Source: Botryosphaeria dothidea
Lineage: Eukaryota; Ascomycota; Dothideomycetes; Botryosphaeriales; Botryosphaeriaceae
Direction: 5' to 3'
Length of the DNA stretch: 64,000 bases
NCBI GenBank assembly: GCA_011503125.2
Contig: WWBZ02000007.1
Span: 310,001-374,000 of the forward strand
Shown: piece after piece, positions 23,777 through 35,710 of the stretch
Layout of the letters: every line of letters starts with the position of its first letter
How positions within the stretch are numbered: the stretch's first letter is position 1
Program-made: the position numbers and the translations under genes
The notes under the pieces: model-generated
Seen by the model: only the letters and a program-made list of their open reading frames with translations
Told to the model about the DNA's origin: nothing
Databases searched by the model: none

Positions 23777-26370
23777 CTTCTTCCATCCACGGAAGCGTCA
23801 CAATCCCATTTTCTGGAAGTTCGCCTGTCAAGATAGCTATCGTAATCATCAAAGAGACCGTGGTGGAGGCCGTGGCTCTTCAAAAAGCTGGGAAGATGTA
23901 CGGACATGCCGGAAGGTGCAACGCAGTTTGATTTTCATTTTTGATCCTGTAGTTCATCAGATGATACCCCAAAATTGACATACACTCCTACTTGGAAGTA
24001 TTTTCGAAAAGTGAAGTTCATTTTGAGAACACCTACCTTCCAGCCAACCAATCACAACTCCCCGCGCTATAACCCAAACCCCACTTTCTACGCAAACCAC
24101 TCACGGCCAGGTCCAGACCACCACCCAGGATGAACCCTTCCAGAACGAACGCCGCGCGAATTTCGTAATCCGCACAGCGAGCGCTTGATCTCAGATCTCT
24201 CGCCCACCTCCGCCCACACACCAACAGCGCCTCAGACGCATGACACCCAACTCTAATCTTCTTTTCTTTTCCTCAGCCCTCCATGCATCTGCAAGTCAGT
24301 CGAACAGCACACAACCGGCGCGCGACGAAAAACGCATGTTCGAACGAAAGCGGTAGGTCCAAGATACTAGGGGGGTTTTGTGGCGCGAAAGTAAAAAAAA
24401 AAAATGCGAAAAGCTTCCGGGGATCCTCGCCACTCGCACTTCCGTCTCCGCCCGCTGGCTTTTTCTTGGCTCTTAGCGGGACGAGACAAGACGCTCAACG
24501 CTGAAAATATTTTCCTCCTTGCAGCTCTTGGGGCAGGGGGGACATTGGCATCGAGGCGGAGTCCTGAGGCAAAAGAAGAGAGCGGAGGACTCCGCTCTGG
24601 GCGGATCCTTTGACGCATGTCGTTCGACGTCACAGGCCAAGGAGCGGGGCAGATGCACGCGAGTGCATTCCTCATATGTGAGGAATATTATAACTTTTTT
24701 TTTCTTGCTCGTGCGCCAGGAGAGACCTGACAATCAAGTCAGGCAAGGGCCACCATCGTCATCCCCAAGCAGCGATCAGCCTCGGGTAAGTTTTGAGGAG
24801 CAAAAACGCCCAGCGGACGAATGGGGTTCTTTGCAATACGGGATAAGCAGGGCTGAACAGGGCGGGCGTTTTGCGGGTGGCATTTCGTTTGCTCCTCCTG
24901 GCTGGAAAGTAGTACAAAATAGATCTACTATGGAGAAGAAGAAACAACTGGCAGGGTCTTCCCTGATCGGCAGTGCACGATAGGGAGCGTGTTGATTCAA
25001 CAAAGGGTGGTGTTGGGGGCGTACAGTATGTACTTCCCCTTTGTCTTAAAGTTTCACTGTTTCGAGGCTGCATGGGGAAAAATGACAGACGGATATCCGC
25101 AAGAAGACAAGACGCGGCTAGGCTCGGATGACCTACCTTGAAGTTGACTTGCAGCGGCAGAAAAATTCTTGTTGAGTCGTCGGATGATGAGGGCAAGCAG
25201 CTTACGCCGGAATTCGCCAACAGCCGAAGGAAGACGGCAGGAGCTCGTACGAGCACACACAGGCAACAGACCCGGGCGCTGAGAGCAGGCCCCGAACGGG
25301 TGGTTCCCATTGAGCCGCAACGCTGTCAGCAGTGCTCTCGAGAGGTGGAAATAGGAAGACGGGGAGGGGAAAGGGTTCTGTCGCATGTCCGGAGGGGCGG
25401 GTGATGCGACAGCCGAGGGGCTGCATGCATGAGCAGAGCTTGTCTGGCATGCTCTGCTTTTTGTCCCACCTCTCCTGCTTTCACCCCCTGCCTCGCGCAT
25501 CCCGGGTGACCTCGGTGCAGCAAAGCACACGCGCAAGGACCATGAACGAGTATTGATATCGATATCGAAACTTGTGAGACTGGAGCGCACAAGAAGTATT
25601 TGCAAATGTATTTCCTCTTACGCAAGTTGCGCCGCCGCCAAGCATTCCTGCATGAACTGCAGAGCAAGAGGATTGGTGAGAAGGCTGCAGCACAAGCGCG
25701 TACATACGAGGCTGTGGGGTAGAAAGGGAAAGGCAGCGGCACGGATGGCCACATATGGTTTGCCGGGCTGGCTGCTGGGGCCAGGCGCGGCCATGGCTGG
25801 ACAGCGCGTAACGGTGCCGTTTGAAGGTCGCGCCGGGCCATTTGCGTAGCCGTTGGGCTCGAGTTGCTTATTCTGCAGTGCTCGGCGGCGGCGAGAAGTT
25901 GCGCAGAGTTAGGATGGCTTCGGAGAGAGCGAAAAGTGTGTGTGGAGTTGCACGGCGACATGAGGGCCGGTGTTGCGTCGCACGGGAACGCAGCGGACGC
26001 GGGGAAAATGCGAGCGGGTGCGAGGAGATCTGAGTCTCAGGCATATCGCCCACGGCCGGGTGCTATGCCAAGAGCGGGTTGGAATAAGCCTGTTCACATT
26101 TCCTTCCCTCTGCTTCCGTCGCCGTTGTCCATCTGGCCGTCTTCGGTCCTGGCGCACAAATGCTGGACGAAGGCCAGCCATGCGACTGGCGGCCTGAGGC
26201 CAGCAGGCACGCAGGCTTCTTCACCGCAACAGCGGCAACAGAAACGAGCGTGTTTCTAGAAGAAAGGAAGGGGCCAGGTGTGAGGCAGGCCGGTGTCATG
26301 GCGCGGCGTACTATTCTTGACTTTACGCTTATCCACCTATATTACGGCTGTGCCGCGGGGCCTTGCAGCG
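23777..26370. other. Long intergenic region
   Basis: 2.6 kb with no supported gene. Numerous overlapping open frames in the GC-rich half (25.0-26.4 kb) lack domains or splice-linked partners. An A12 run sits near 24390. Confidence 0.45.
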
Positions 26371-26495
26371 ATTGGCCGCGGTGACAGACCCTCATGACAG
26401 GGCTGACTCCACGGGGCTGGGCGAACAGCCGCTGATTGGCGCGGCCTGCGGTATTATTTTGGCCTGCCGGCAGCGAGGGGGCGGCCGTGGATTGG
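26371..26495. promoter_or_regulatory. Cluster of three CCAAT boxes (inverted, ATTGG)
   Basis: ATTGG occurs at 26371-26375, 26435-26439 and 26491-26495, each preceded by G (GATTGG) in GC-rich surroundings, at about 56-64-nt spacing. GATTGG is the reverse complement of CCAATC, the site of the fungal Hap/CBC complex. They lie about 650-775 nt upstream of the kinase ATG. Binding is inferred, not shown. Confidence 0.4.
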
Positions 26496-27145
26496 TGATG
26501 GTTACAGGCTCGGCAGGGGACGCGGGCATTCATGCGTGCTTTATCCCACGGCTGCGGGCTTGACGGGCTGTTAGCACCGATCAGCTGCAGCGCGGGACAG
26601 GTGCATCGTGAAGGCAGGCGGCGTATGAAGAGCAGGTGTCGTTGCGGAAGGCGGTGCTCCGTGCTTGTCGGCGGACTGTGGGACCCACTGGCGGGCGAGC
26701 GTTGTGGCGATCGCTGGTCTGGGGAAGCCCTGCCCGCCTTCACACTAAGCATCGGCATCCCACGCCGCTCGCTCTGGCGTCACGCCCGAGAGCCAGCCCT
26801 GTTCTTCGTCTTCTCTCGGTTTGCTTGTCACCCGCCCGCAGACAAAAAGAGCGCATAGCCCCGTCGGTCCTCTTCTTCTACCACGCTGCGACTCTTGGCC
26901 TTTGCCTCCGCCACTATCCAAAGTTTCACCTGGAGCTTCACTCAACCCTCTTGTCCTGTCGCATGGCGCATATCGTCGTGCCGAGCCACTCAACACACCG
27001 CGTCCACCTCTATCACCGTCCCAGCTCATTGCAACGCGCGTAGCACTCCACATTTAGACCGTCCCCGAATCCTTTGCCCTGTGTGACGACCCAATTCGCC
27101 GTTCGCAACCCTCTTTAAAACGCCAAGATTCCAAGACCGACTACC
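26496..27145. other. Upstream region of the kinase gene
   Basis: Probable promoter and 5' leader: pyrimidine-rich tracts increase toward 27145, and no TATA element is evident. No independent gene seen. Confidence 0.4.
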
Positions 27146-29172
27146 ATGGCTTCGCAGCTGGCAACCTCCCTCCCGCCTTCCGCTGCCTCCTTCCCGTCGC
27201 ACTATAACAACATCCCGCTCCCCGACGACGATGGCAGCAACAACGAAAGCGGTAGCGACAACGCCGAACCCATCACTCCCAACAGCGATACTCACCCTGC
27301 CTCGTTCTCGACAGCTAGTCTCGAGCCTGCAAACAGCAAGCCCCAGATGGCTGCCGCAACATTAACTGCCACCCACCCTCTGGTCGGCCGCGATGCCATT
27401 CCTCAGCGCGGCGGCTTCAAGAAGCTGGGCAATATCGTGAGGAAAATCAAGCGCACTGACACAAAGAGAGCCGATGAGGATAGCACTACCGAGACCACCT
27501 CCTTCCCCGAAATGACCCCGTCCATTCGGGAGAAGGGCCTCCCTCCTCCACCAATTCGTACCAGACTTGGCTCTTGGTCTCGCTCAGCCCGCAGTTCTCC
27601 TAAATCATCCCTATCGAACAGCCCTCCCTCGCCGCGCTCGCCTACAATCGTCTTTGAGGAACAGAAGAAGCCGAGCCACTCTATGGAGGGCAGCGAATTC
27701 GGTCGGCCGAGACAAGCTAACACCTTCGGTCCCTTCATGTCTAAGGCCGACAAATTCGGTCCGGCCTCTAGGCTCGGCCGCAAAACGAGATCCGCTAGTA
27801 CCGAATCCGTTCCGAGAACTCTCTCCCAACACCACGACACCACCCTACCCATGTCCCAGCCTGCCGGGAGAGCCATCGAAGGCACCGGCCTCAAGGCCCG
27901 CCGGCTCAGCACCTGCCTGCCCGACGAGTTCTTTGTCGACTACTGCGAGCTGGACAAGGAGTACAAGAGTACGAGCGCAATACCCTTCAGGCGAGGCCGG
28001 AAGCTTGGTGACGGTGCAACTGCCGAGGTACGCCTCATGTGCAGGAGGGGCGGCGCCAGCGACGAAATCTACGCCGTCAAGGAATTCCGAGCCAAGGAGA
28101 AGGACGAGTCCGAAGACGACTACGTGAAGAAGATCAAGTCGGAGTACAGCATCGCCAAGAGCTTGCACCATCCAAACATTGTCGAGACGGTACGCCTATG
28201 CACGCACAATGACCGATGGAACCACGTCATGGAGTTCTGCAACCACGGGGAACTCTACGACCTGGCCAAGAAGGGCATGTTCATCCCTCCCCAGTTCGGT
28301 GGCTACTACAAGGCCGCCGACCGCCTCTGCTTCTTCAAGCAACTCTGTCGCGGTGTCTGCTACTTGCACGAGCACGGCATTGCTCACCGAGATATCAAAT
28401 TGGAAAACCTCCTTTTAGACTCGGAAGGCCATCTCAAAATCACCGATTTCGGTGTATCCGAAGTTTTCAGCGGAGAGCACCCCGGCATGCGTGCGGCCGG
28501 CGGTGAGTGTGGTGTCGACATGGGCGAAGTTCGACTTTGCAAGCCCGGCATTTGTGGCAGCAGACCGTACATCGCCCCGGAGGTCATCCAGAAGAAGGGT
28601 AAGTGTCATCATGGAATTCTCAGACGAACTTTGTCACTAATTGAAGAACTCTTGTAGGACTGTATGACCCTCGTGCCATTGATGTCTGGTCTTGCGCTAT
28701 CGCCCTCTTCTACCTCTCCAACCAATCACCCTGGGCAGCAGCCGACCCAGATAATGATGTCAAATACGCTGCCTATCTTCGCAACTGGGAAGACTGGCTT
28801 TCACGCCATCCAGATGGCGAATTCACAGATAACGAAAAGGACGGCTTCCCGAAGACTTCACCGGCATTCCAAGGGCTCGACAACCCCGGCATCAAGAAAC
28901 TGATGATCAAGATGCTGCACCCCAATCCGGAACGCCGCATCACCATGAGGGAAGTGTTGGAGACGCCGACGATGCGTGCCATCGAATGCTGCACGCCCGA
29001 AAGCTACGACGATCCTGCAACCAACATCGCGGTGGATGCAAGCTGCAAGAAGGGTTGCAAGGCCGCCCGTCAGGCCCTTGTCGTCAAGAAGCACAATCAC
29101 ATCCCCCCTAAAGAAAGCAAAATTCCTAAAGTCCTGCAACATCGGTTTGATATGGGGCATGGGTGGTCATAG
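27146..29172 (+). CDS. HAL5/HRK-type serine/threonine protein kinase
   Basis: Exons 27146-28598 and 28658-29172 give 655 aa. Residues 1-270 are a Ser/Pro-rich regulatory region with several RxxS-like stretches. The kinase domain starts at about 284 with GRKLGDGATAEV (an unusual Gly loop), then YAVKEF (catalytic Lys, about 310) and HRDIKLEN (about 413). DFGVSEVF follows at about 433, and GSRPYIAPEV at about 471. The intron splits the activation-segment region just after PEVIQKK. After it come DPRAIDVWSCAIALFYL and NPERRITMREVLETP. The long N-terminus, the insert between the DFG and APE motifs, and the Cys-rich end (DASCKKGCKAAR) resemble the fungal HAL5/HRK/NPR kinase group. That group sets plasma-membrane ion transport and permease stability. 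Group placement is by motif memory only. Upstream lies a CCAAT cluster. Confidence 0.85.
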
Positions 29173-32100
29173 CTGGGTAGCACTTTTTGTTATTTTTCTA
29201 TTCCTGCCAGACCGCGGAGCGGTTGTTTGTTATTACTGGATAATAGACTGTTTCCATTTGTAGTTTTGTTTCAAATGCCCTGTCATATTTCAAGCGCTGC
29301 ATGCCTGGAGCGAGGGGGTGGTTTTTTGCGATTTGAGTCACGTCCTTGGGAAGGCGGTGTTGTACAGGAGCGGAGTTGGTGGTTATACAAAGCAGACGAT
29401 GATTGACGATGGTTATGTTCATACACAGCATTGAAGAGAGAGAGAGAGAGGGGGGGGGGGGGGGGGGGGGGGGGGGCGGGGCGGGGTTGAATCGAGGAGG
29501 TATCCTACTGTTGATCGGTACAACACATTGCTGGCGTGGCGAAACGCATGGTCTCTGTCTGTGGTTTCATTTCCTCTTCTTGTTTTCGTCTCATGCTGTC
29601 TGCGATGATGAGGCTTCTTCAGTTGTTCCTTCTACACGTATATACAAAGATACGGCCTCCAAGCACGATCTGCGTTGGCAATGCCATTAATTCAATGCGA
29701 GGAAACAAGTCTCTTCCACATATTCCTTCCCACATGTCTCTTCTTGGTGTCCAGTTCTCACCCCTGCCGCATGCAGCGAAAGCCCGGACGTTCTCGGACG
29801 GTTACACAGCACAACGTCATTGTTGCTCGATGACGTAAGCGCCCTCGGTGATCGGTCCTCCAGCACGCGGTAGGTTTCAGCTGTCAGCCATGCTTTTGAA
29901 GGCAATAAGCTTTATCTGCTCCTTCCTACTCAGCTCAGCTCGGGGATCTCCTGCTGCTCGTACGAAGAGACAGTGGCGGTGGACCGGATTCTTTCGTCCG
30001 TGCCTTTCGTATTTCTTTTCTTGTCCTTGTCTGCCTTGTCGGACGTTTATGTTGCAGGATGCGCGCGCTAGTGCTGTCTCAGACAGAAAGCCAAGGAGCT
30101 GGGGCGGATGACATTGGAATGGGGATCTGTATAGGTACTTAAGGGGCGGGTGAGTGCTGATGTACACTGCTGCATATTCTTTTCTTGCTATGCGTTAGCC
30201 ATCGCACCAATCGTCGGTTTGAGCCGCCGCTGCCGAGAAAAAAGAATCCCAGATATCGGGACGGGGGAACTCGGCGGGTAGAGCGGTCCATGTCAGGCTG
30301 CGAATGCCTATCCATCCCACGTTCGGGAGAGCTGCCGACGAAAGACATCCCGCGTCGGGCACCCGTCTACGATTATTGGCGGCCCGTGGACCGTGTTGAT
30401 GGGACAGATGTGATTCGCTTTTCTCTGACACTCGAATGCGGTTTCTCCCTCTGGTCCGAAGGCCCAGCACATGTGAAAGGAAGAGATCTTCCATATCCCT
30501 TCAGTCACCGAGGACGGCGGTCATGAGGTTATGAAGGACGCTGGTCCCTATATGGCTACCTCGTTCGATAGCGGGCAGATCCTCCATATGCGCCATTTTT
30601 TCGAAGACGACGGAAACGGGTGAACCGAGGAGAGTCAGTCGCTTTCTGTGAGTAAGTGCCAGGATCTCTAGAGGCAGTGGGTGCGCGAGATGCAGGAAAA
30701 TCCCGAACAGGGAACGGGATGTTGTTCTACGGCCAGGGCCAGCGCGTCCGCATGCCTTACCCCACACTCCTGACCCTTGCCTACCTACACGGCGTTGGAA
30801 CCACAACAGGCATCGGCGTGCAATCAGCGTAAGCCGCGCCTGTTCTGCCCGACGGCTTACACGTGTAAGAGTGTCTCGCGCCGTGCCGATGAAAAAGGTG
30901 CATGCTGTGTAGCCTACGGCTAACCTGCCGGCTGTCAGGACAACCCACTTCGGAGAATTATCTTGTCATTCCCTCCCCCCTGCAAGGCCGTCCGCAGAAG
31001 CGTGTGTTGAATGGGCCGTATCGTCGACGCCAGATCTGGCTGACCGGTCAAGCTTTTCGCCCAGTGAGCGCGGCTAGCCGAAAGGGGCAAGTCTCTACAC
31101 GGGACTTCAATGCGGTCTGCTGGGGAGATGCAGTAGCGCGTAATCTCGTTTCCCAAGCACTCTGCTTTCTTGGAAACGGTACTAAAGCCTGACTGAACCT
31201 CTTTGTGGGGAAAGGTACGGTCAGTGTACCAGATGGCTGGAGGCAGACGGTGAGATGTCCGGGTTGGTGGAGGAGCGTTGTGAGTTTGTGGCACCCTGGT
31301 AATATCTTTCACCGGTGGTTTGGCTGGGCAAAGCTTGTGCATTGCTTGACTGTTGCTTGACAGGTGCGGGGAAAGACGGAGATGTGGGAGGTGCAGTAGT
31401 CGAGGATAATGCTTCCCGCGTCTGCTGGAATCGTCACCTCAATGTTTGCTTACGCTCGTCCATTGGTGAGTCGGCTGAACCACTTTTCATTTATATGCAC
31501 TACCTCTACAAGCTATCGTAAAAACTGGGTGTGCAGAAGACCGCATTAGCAAAGAAGCTCTAAAGGTAGACGGAATGGAGATCCTGAGACATCGGACCTG
31601 AGCGCTCTTATTGAACAAGTGGGTTGTTTATATAGGGAGTGAAGTTTATCGTAGATTGGCATGAGGAGGAGGAGGGTAGGTGACCCGGTCCCTCTTATAT
31701 AGTAGCTATATAACAAATTTTCGGTGTTGACCCTTGGTTCGATCAGACCCTGTTCCTCCTAACAGCTCTGATCTGCGCGGATCTGTGGCCAAAGCGAAAT
31801 GCTTATCTGCCATGTGCTTTCGTTGATGGACTGCAGTACATGATAGTAGATATGTCAGAACAACTTCGTATCTTATTATCTAGAAAAGCTAGTTTTGTCA
31901 CTCTCATCCCGTACTTGCCCGTATCTCTGAGTTTGTGGTGAGGAAATTACCCTTTGACCGCCGTTGTTCTCCAAGACGAGTATGCATTCTTCTAGCCGCT
32001 TAATTCCAATATGCCAGAACCTGCACAACTAGGACACATGTTGATCATGCGGTCTTCGATTTCTATCAGCCTTTCCGGCAAAGCATTGTGGCGCATGCTG

Positions 32101-32281
32101 CGCATATGAACCAGCCAGAAATGAATAACCTGCGGACATATACATTGAATTTTGAAAACTTTCGTATATTTGTAGTGAAACCTTATTGGTTGGCAGAATG
32201 AGCCTTGCTTGAAGCCTCGTAGTAGGTAAAGATATTACAAAAGCCCCACGGAACTGACGAGGAAAAGGAAGACAACGAACC
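29173..32281. other. Long intergenic region
   Basis: 3.1 kb without a supported gene. It contains the GA/G tract described separately. An AT-rich part at 31.6-32.0 kb has TATATA-like words but no coding signal. It includes the 3' ends of the kinase gene (from the left) and BTB gene F (from the right). Confidence 0.45.
29433..29476 (+). repeat. (GA)n tract followed by a 28-nt G homopolymer
   Basis: Eight GA units (29433-29448) run into 28 consecutive G (29449-29476), then GC-broken G runs to about 29486. It lies about 260 nt downstream of the kinase stop. Such a run can form G-quadruplexes and is error-prone to sequence. Confidence 0.95.
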
Positions 32282-33344
32282 TCAGGCCAATCTCCTGCGT
32301 CTTCTGGGCCGAACAGGGGGAGAATCCGATTCGTTGAAAAGCATCCACTGGCTAACTGGGTATTCCATACCGCATTGCCGGCATGTCCGTGTCCTAAATA
32401 GCCGTAACACATGAGAGCGCGGCAAAGTGATGTCGTCCATTTCGCCACAGGTCGGCGAGGGGCATGACAGCATTTCCGTGACCTGCTCGTCACCGGACTC
32501 CTCAGAGCTTGATTGTTCGCTGGGGCATGAAGCGTTGAAGCCGTGATGAGGTGACACCACTACGATACCACTCTGCACAAGCGCAAGGTCTTTCCAAATC
32601 CCGTCGACGCCGTTCATTGTCTGTTCAAACTTTCTTGACTGCATCAACGCTTCGAGATTTGCCCCGCAGAACCTTAGCAGTGAATGTCGGAGAGCACGGT
32701 CAGACTCCGGCGTGTTCTCGTAGACGAATTCTATAGCACGTGCTACATCGTCCGGGTACTCCTTGGCATGGATGAAGACGTTTGCAACGTAAAGAAGGGC
32801 ATTCTTCTTCATCATGGGAATGTCGTACTTGTCAGCCAGGACGTAGCACTTGACACAGAACAGCAGTTCATCTCCAGGGTTGGCTGATTGGCCATCTGTT
32901 CTGACGGGAACAAGACGCCGCTTGTACAAGAATCTGACCATTGTCTTCACCACCAGCGGATCGTCCTCGGAGAAGTCCACCACACTGTTTTGCGCTTCCT
33001 AGGATAGATTGTGAGCTCCGTCCATTTATGTACCTGTCGTCTTTCTCACATACCTTGAAATTGGATTCTGGCTTGCAGGCGTTGTGGAAAAACTCCGACT
33101 GAGAGCAAACGACGAGCTTGTGTACCTTCAATTCCTCACCGGTGCTGCACTTGATGGTGAGATCTGTAAAAAGGCCTGCTTGTCGATATCTTGATTAAAT
33201 CAGCGATGTAGTGTCTTACGCTGCGATGCGAGGGAAATGAGCGCACCTATTCAAACCCTCCAGGAAGTGATTGTCCATTTCCTTGTGGGGGACGCCGGCT
33301 CTCCCCTTCGCGAAATGGGATCGGACCATAGACAGGCTCGCCAT
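32282..33344 (-). CDS. BTB/POZ domain protein F with zinc-ribbon-like tail (dispersed member)
   Basis: Modelled as three exons, 33344-33257, 33163-33054 and 32998-32282, giving 304 aa; lengths are divisible by three. The BTB core reads [37 protein letters not shown], then [20 protein letters not shown]. The helical part has [17 protein letters not shown] and [20 protein letters not shown]. The tail has [10 protein letters not shown] and [16 protein letters not shown] and ends PRRRRRLA. The second intron (32999-33053) is at the same place and phase as in array members A-E. The first intron (33164-33256) uses an unusual GTTTGA donor. A GTAAGA donor at about 33205 looks better but leaves no ATG, so the first 30 residues are uncertain. 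It is about 19 kb from the array, in the same orientation. Confidence 0.75.
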
Positions 33345-35599
33345 AATGGGAGAGATGATAAACAAAAACAAGTTTTGATGACGAGCTTAGAGAAAGTCGA
33401 AGTGTGAGGTGCTTGGGCAGAAAAGACATCATCTGGTGCGTCGCGTTGCGTCAATTCGATAACATTACCCCCGTGTCACTCCTCCGGATTCTAACGTAAC
33501 TCAGGCCCCGCTTTTACGTCAAAACAGGCAAGCATCAGAAGCTGGAACCAATGAAAAAGTCTCTGCCGCCACTGGCTCGAGAAAAAATAAATTAGACACA
33601 AGGTTCGGAAGTTGCGGAAGCTTCTGTCGGAGACAAAGTTCGTCACATAAGCAAGTACCCGGCTTGATCCACAAACAGTGGAGGACAGGAGCTGTTCACC
33701 GTTGTGAGAGTAAAGCCAAGAAGAGAATGATATGGAATTCCATTTCTGTTACTTTGTTTGTCTAACAGCTTATCCTCAAGCTTTTAAACATCCGCTTTCG
33801 GAAACTTCGAGCCAATAATGTGACTCCCTGAAATACTCCTACTTTTTGTAAGATTTCCCCACCCAATCTCTGTAAACAGATCTTTTAAATAAGAAGTTCT
33901 AAGCTTATGTAGCGCATGTAAGAGACAATCACGTAGTAAATTCTCTTCAAGTGCGACTTAAAGAACACGGCGGCTTTTCTATCTAGGCACGTACTTGATG
34001 TACGTACATCCGGAGTGCTTACAGCTCATTCAACAGTTGAAGTTCTCGTAGCATAAGAGTCACTGGTGTGATGGAAATCAACGAGAAGCTTGATTATTCC
34101 TGTTGGGGGGGGGGGGGGGGAATGAACTGCCTTGTGTTTCACGTGCACGAGTGAAGGACCAAGGAGCGTGTCTCTTACCGAAGCATCCAAGTCCTCTGGT
34201 ATGATCTCACTCTGAGGATTCCCAATCGTAAGGCATCGGATGGGCAGGTCCACGGGCGAGCTGACGTGACAACCGCGCTGAGCTCAAAGAATCCACAGAA
34301 GTATCCACTACTCTTAGATGACATGAGAGAGACGAATGTCAGTGGACATACATTAGATTTCGATCAATCGCCACTCTTGCTGCTATCAGACCCGTATTTA
34401 CTTTTCTGGACCTTTCCCTACACAAACTTTGTTATCGTGCTCACCTTCTCCTCATCTCCCGATATCGCTCAACTTGCTGAAAGTTCTAGAGTGTAGCTTT
34501 CTGGAAAATAAGACAACGTTGTAGAACATATGCGCGTCAAGTCCAATATGGTGGACATGTATGAGGATTGATGCGGGAATCTGATTGGAGGTCACACCGG
34601 GTATGTGGCATTCACCACTTTTTCTGCAGGGCCGTCATGCAGCGTCGCCTTGATCTCGAGCGTGACTGGGGAGAGTGTGGAATTATGTCTTGCCAGAGTG
34701 TTTCTATTCTTAAAGTCCGCTCCGTGCGAGAGAAGTCCGACTACCGAGGCTACTCCACTGTTCCGCTGGCCCACCAGGGCCGATGATGCAAGACCGCACG
34801 GCAAGCCATCTGGCTCGCCAGATCTCCTGTTTTGTGGGCCTACGAGATTGAAGTGCTCCTGCCCGAGCCATGCGTCCTTTTTCTGTCCAGCCCCTCGATC
34901 GGGTGCGGGCCGGTCCTCGCGCCTCACGCCGGGACGCACGGAATCTCTGCAATGATTGCCACAACCAAGCTCAATCCGGGAGGCTTGGGATGCTTGGCCT
35001 CCTCGCCGTACGGACACTGCCATCTCTGGATGATGTGCACCAGCGCTTTCTAGATGACGCGTCGGGGCCAACAGCGATGGATCCCCCTCTGCGCGGATGT
35101 GCCAACACCACCGTCCGCGCCCGGCCCAGCTATCCTCCAATCCCATGCCGGATGCGGACGCTTTGATATCAAGAGATAAGACCCATTTGCTGACGAAAAG
35201 GAGATGCATGCGAGCTTCGATCAACAACAAGGGTTTTCCGCGAGAACCACTCTGCAGAGAGATCCCGCCCTCCCCCAACCCGACCAACCACCCTATCCCC
35301 GAACTCGTTCCGAACCTCGACGCTGCGCCTGCGGGTTCCTGCTGGAGACCATGGGCGGTCTTCGTGAAACAGCACGTGTGATTGTATGCACCCGCGGAGC
35401 CCTTTCCCCCCCTTTACCTCACCGATCCCCAAATGGCCAAACCCAATTCTCCAGTGTAGTTACCAGCTCTACGGGATGCACACGAAAATGTCGCAAAACC
35501 AGCACGAGCTGATGGTGTCTGCAGCTCTCACTGCGCGCGCGGAAATATCACGGACGATGCTACAGGAGGCATGGGAGAGAAGTCCCAAGGGCCATTGCA
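33345..35599. other. Intergenic region, AT-rich left half
   Basis: No supported gene. The left part (33.5-34.5 kb) is AT-rich. A minus-strand frame near 34.6-35.3 kb contains VASVVGLLSHGADFKNRN, which recalls one ankyrin repeat but stands alone; see findings. Confidence 0.45.
34105..34120 (+). repeat. 16-nt G homopolymer
   Basis: Sixteen consecutive G in an intergenic region, the second long G run of the window. Confidence 0.95.
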
Positions 35600-35605
35600 T
35601 ATAAA
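35600..35605 (+). promoter_or_regulatory. TATA box of the adenylate-forming reductase gene
   Basis: TATAAA in the context GCATATAAAGGG, 106 nt before the ATG at 35711, with a CA-rich leader (ACCATCACCAAC) in between. The position is right for a core promoter with a short leader. Confidence 0.5.
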
Positions 35606-35710
35606 GGGACGGGAAGCCTCCAGAGTCCATCCACCATCACCAACAGAAAGCGGCTTGTCCACCATCGTCTACACTCGACTGTCCAGAGATACCACACCAC
35701 TTGTTCCACC

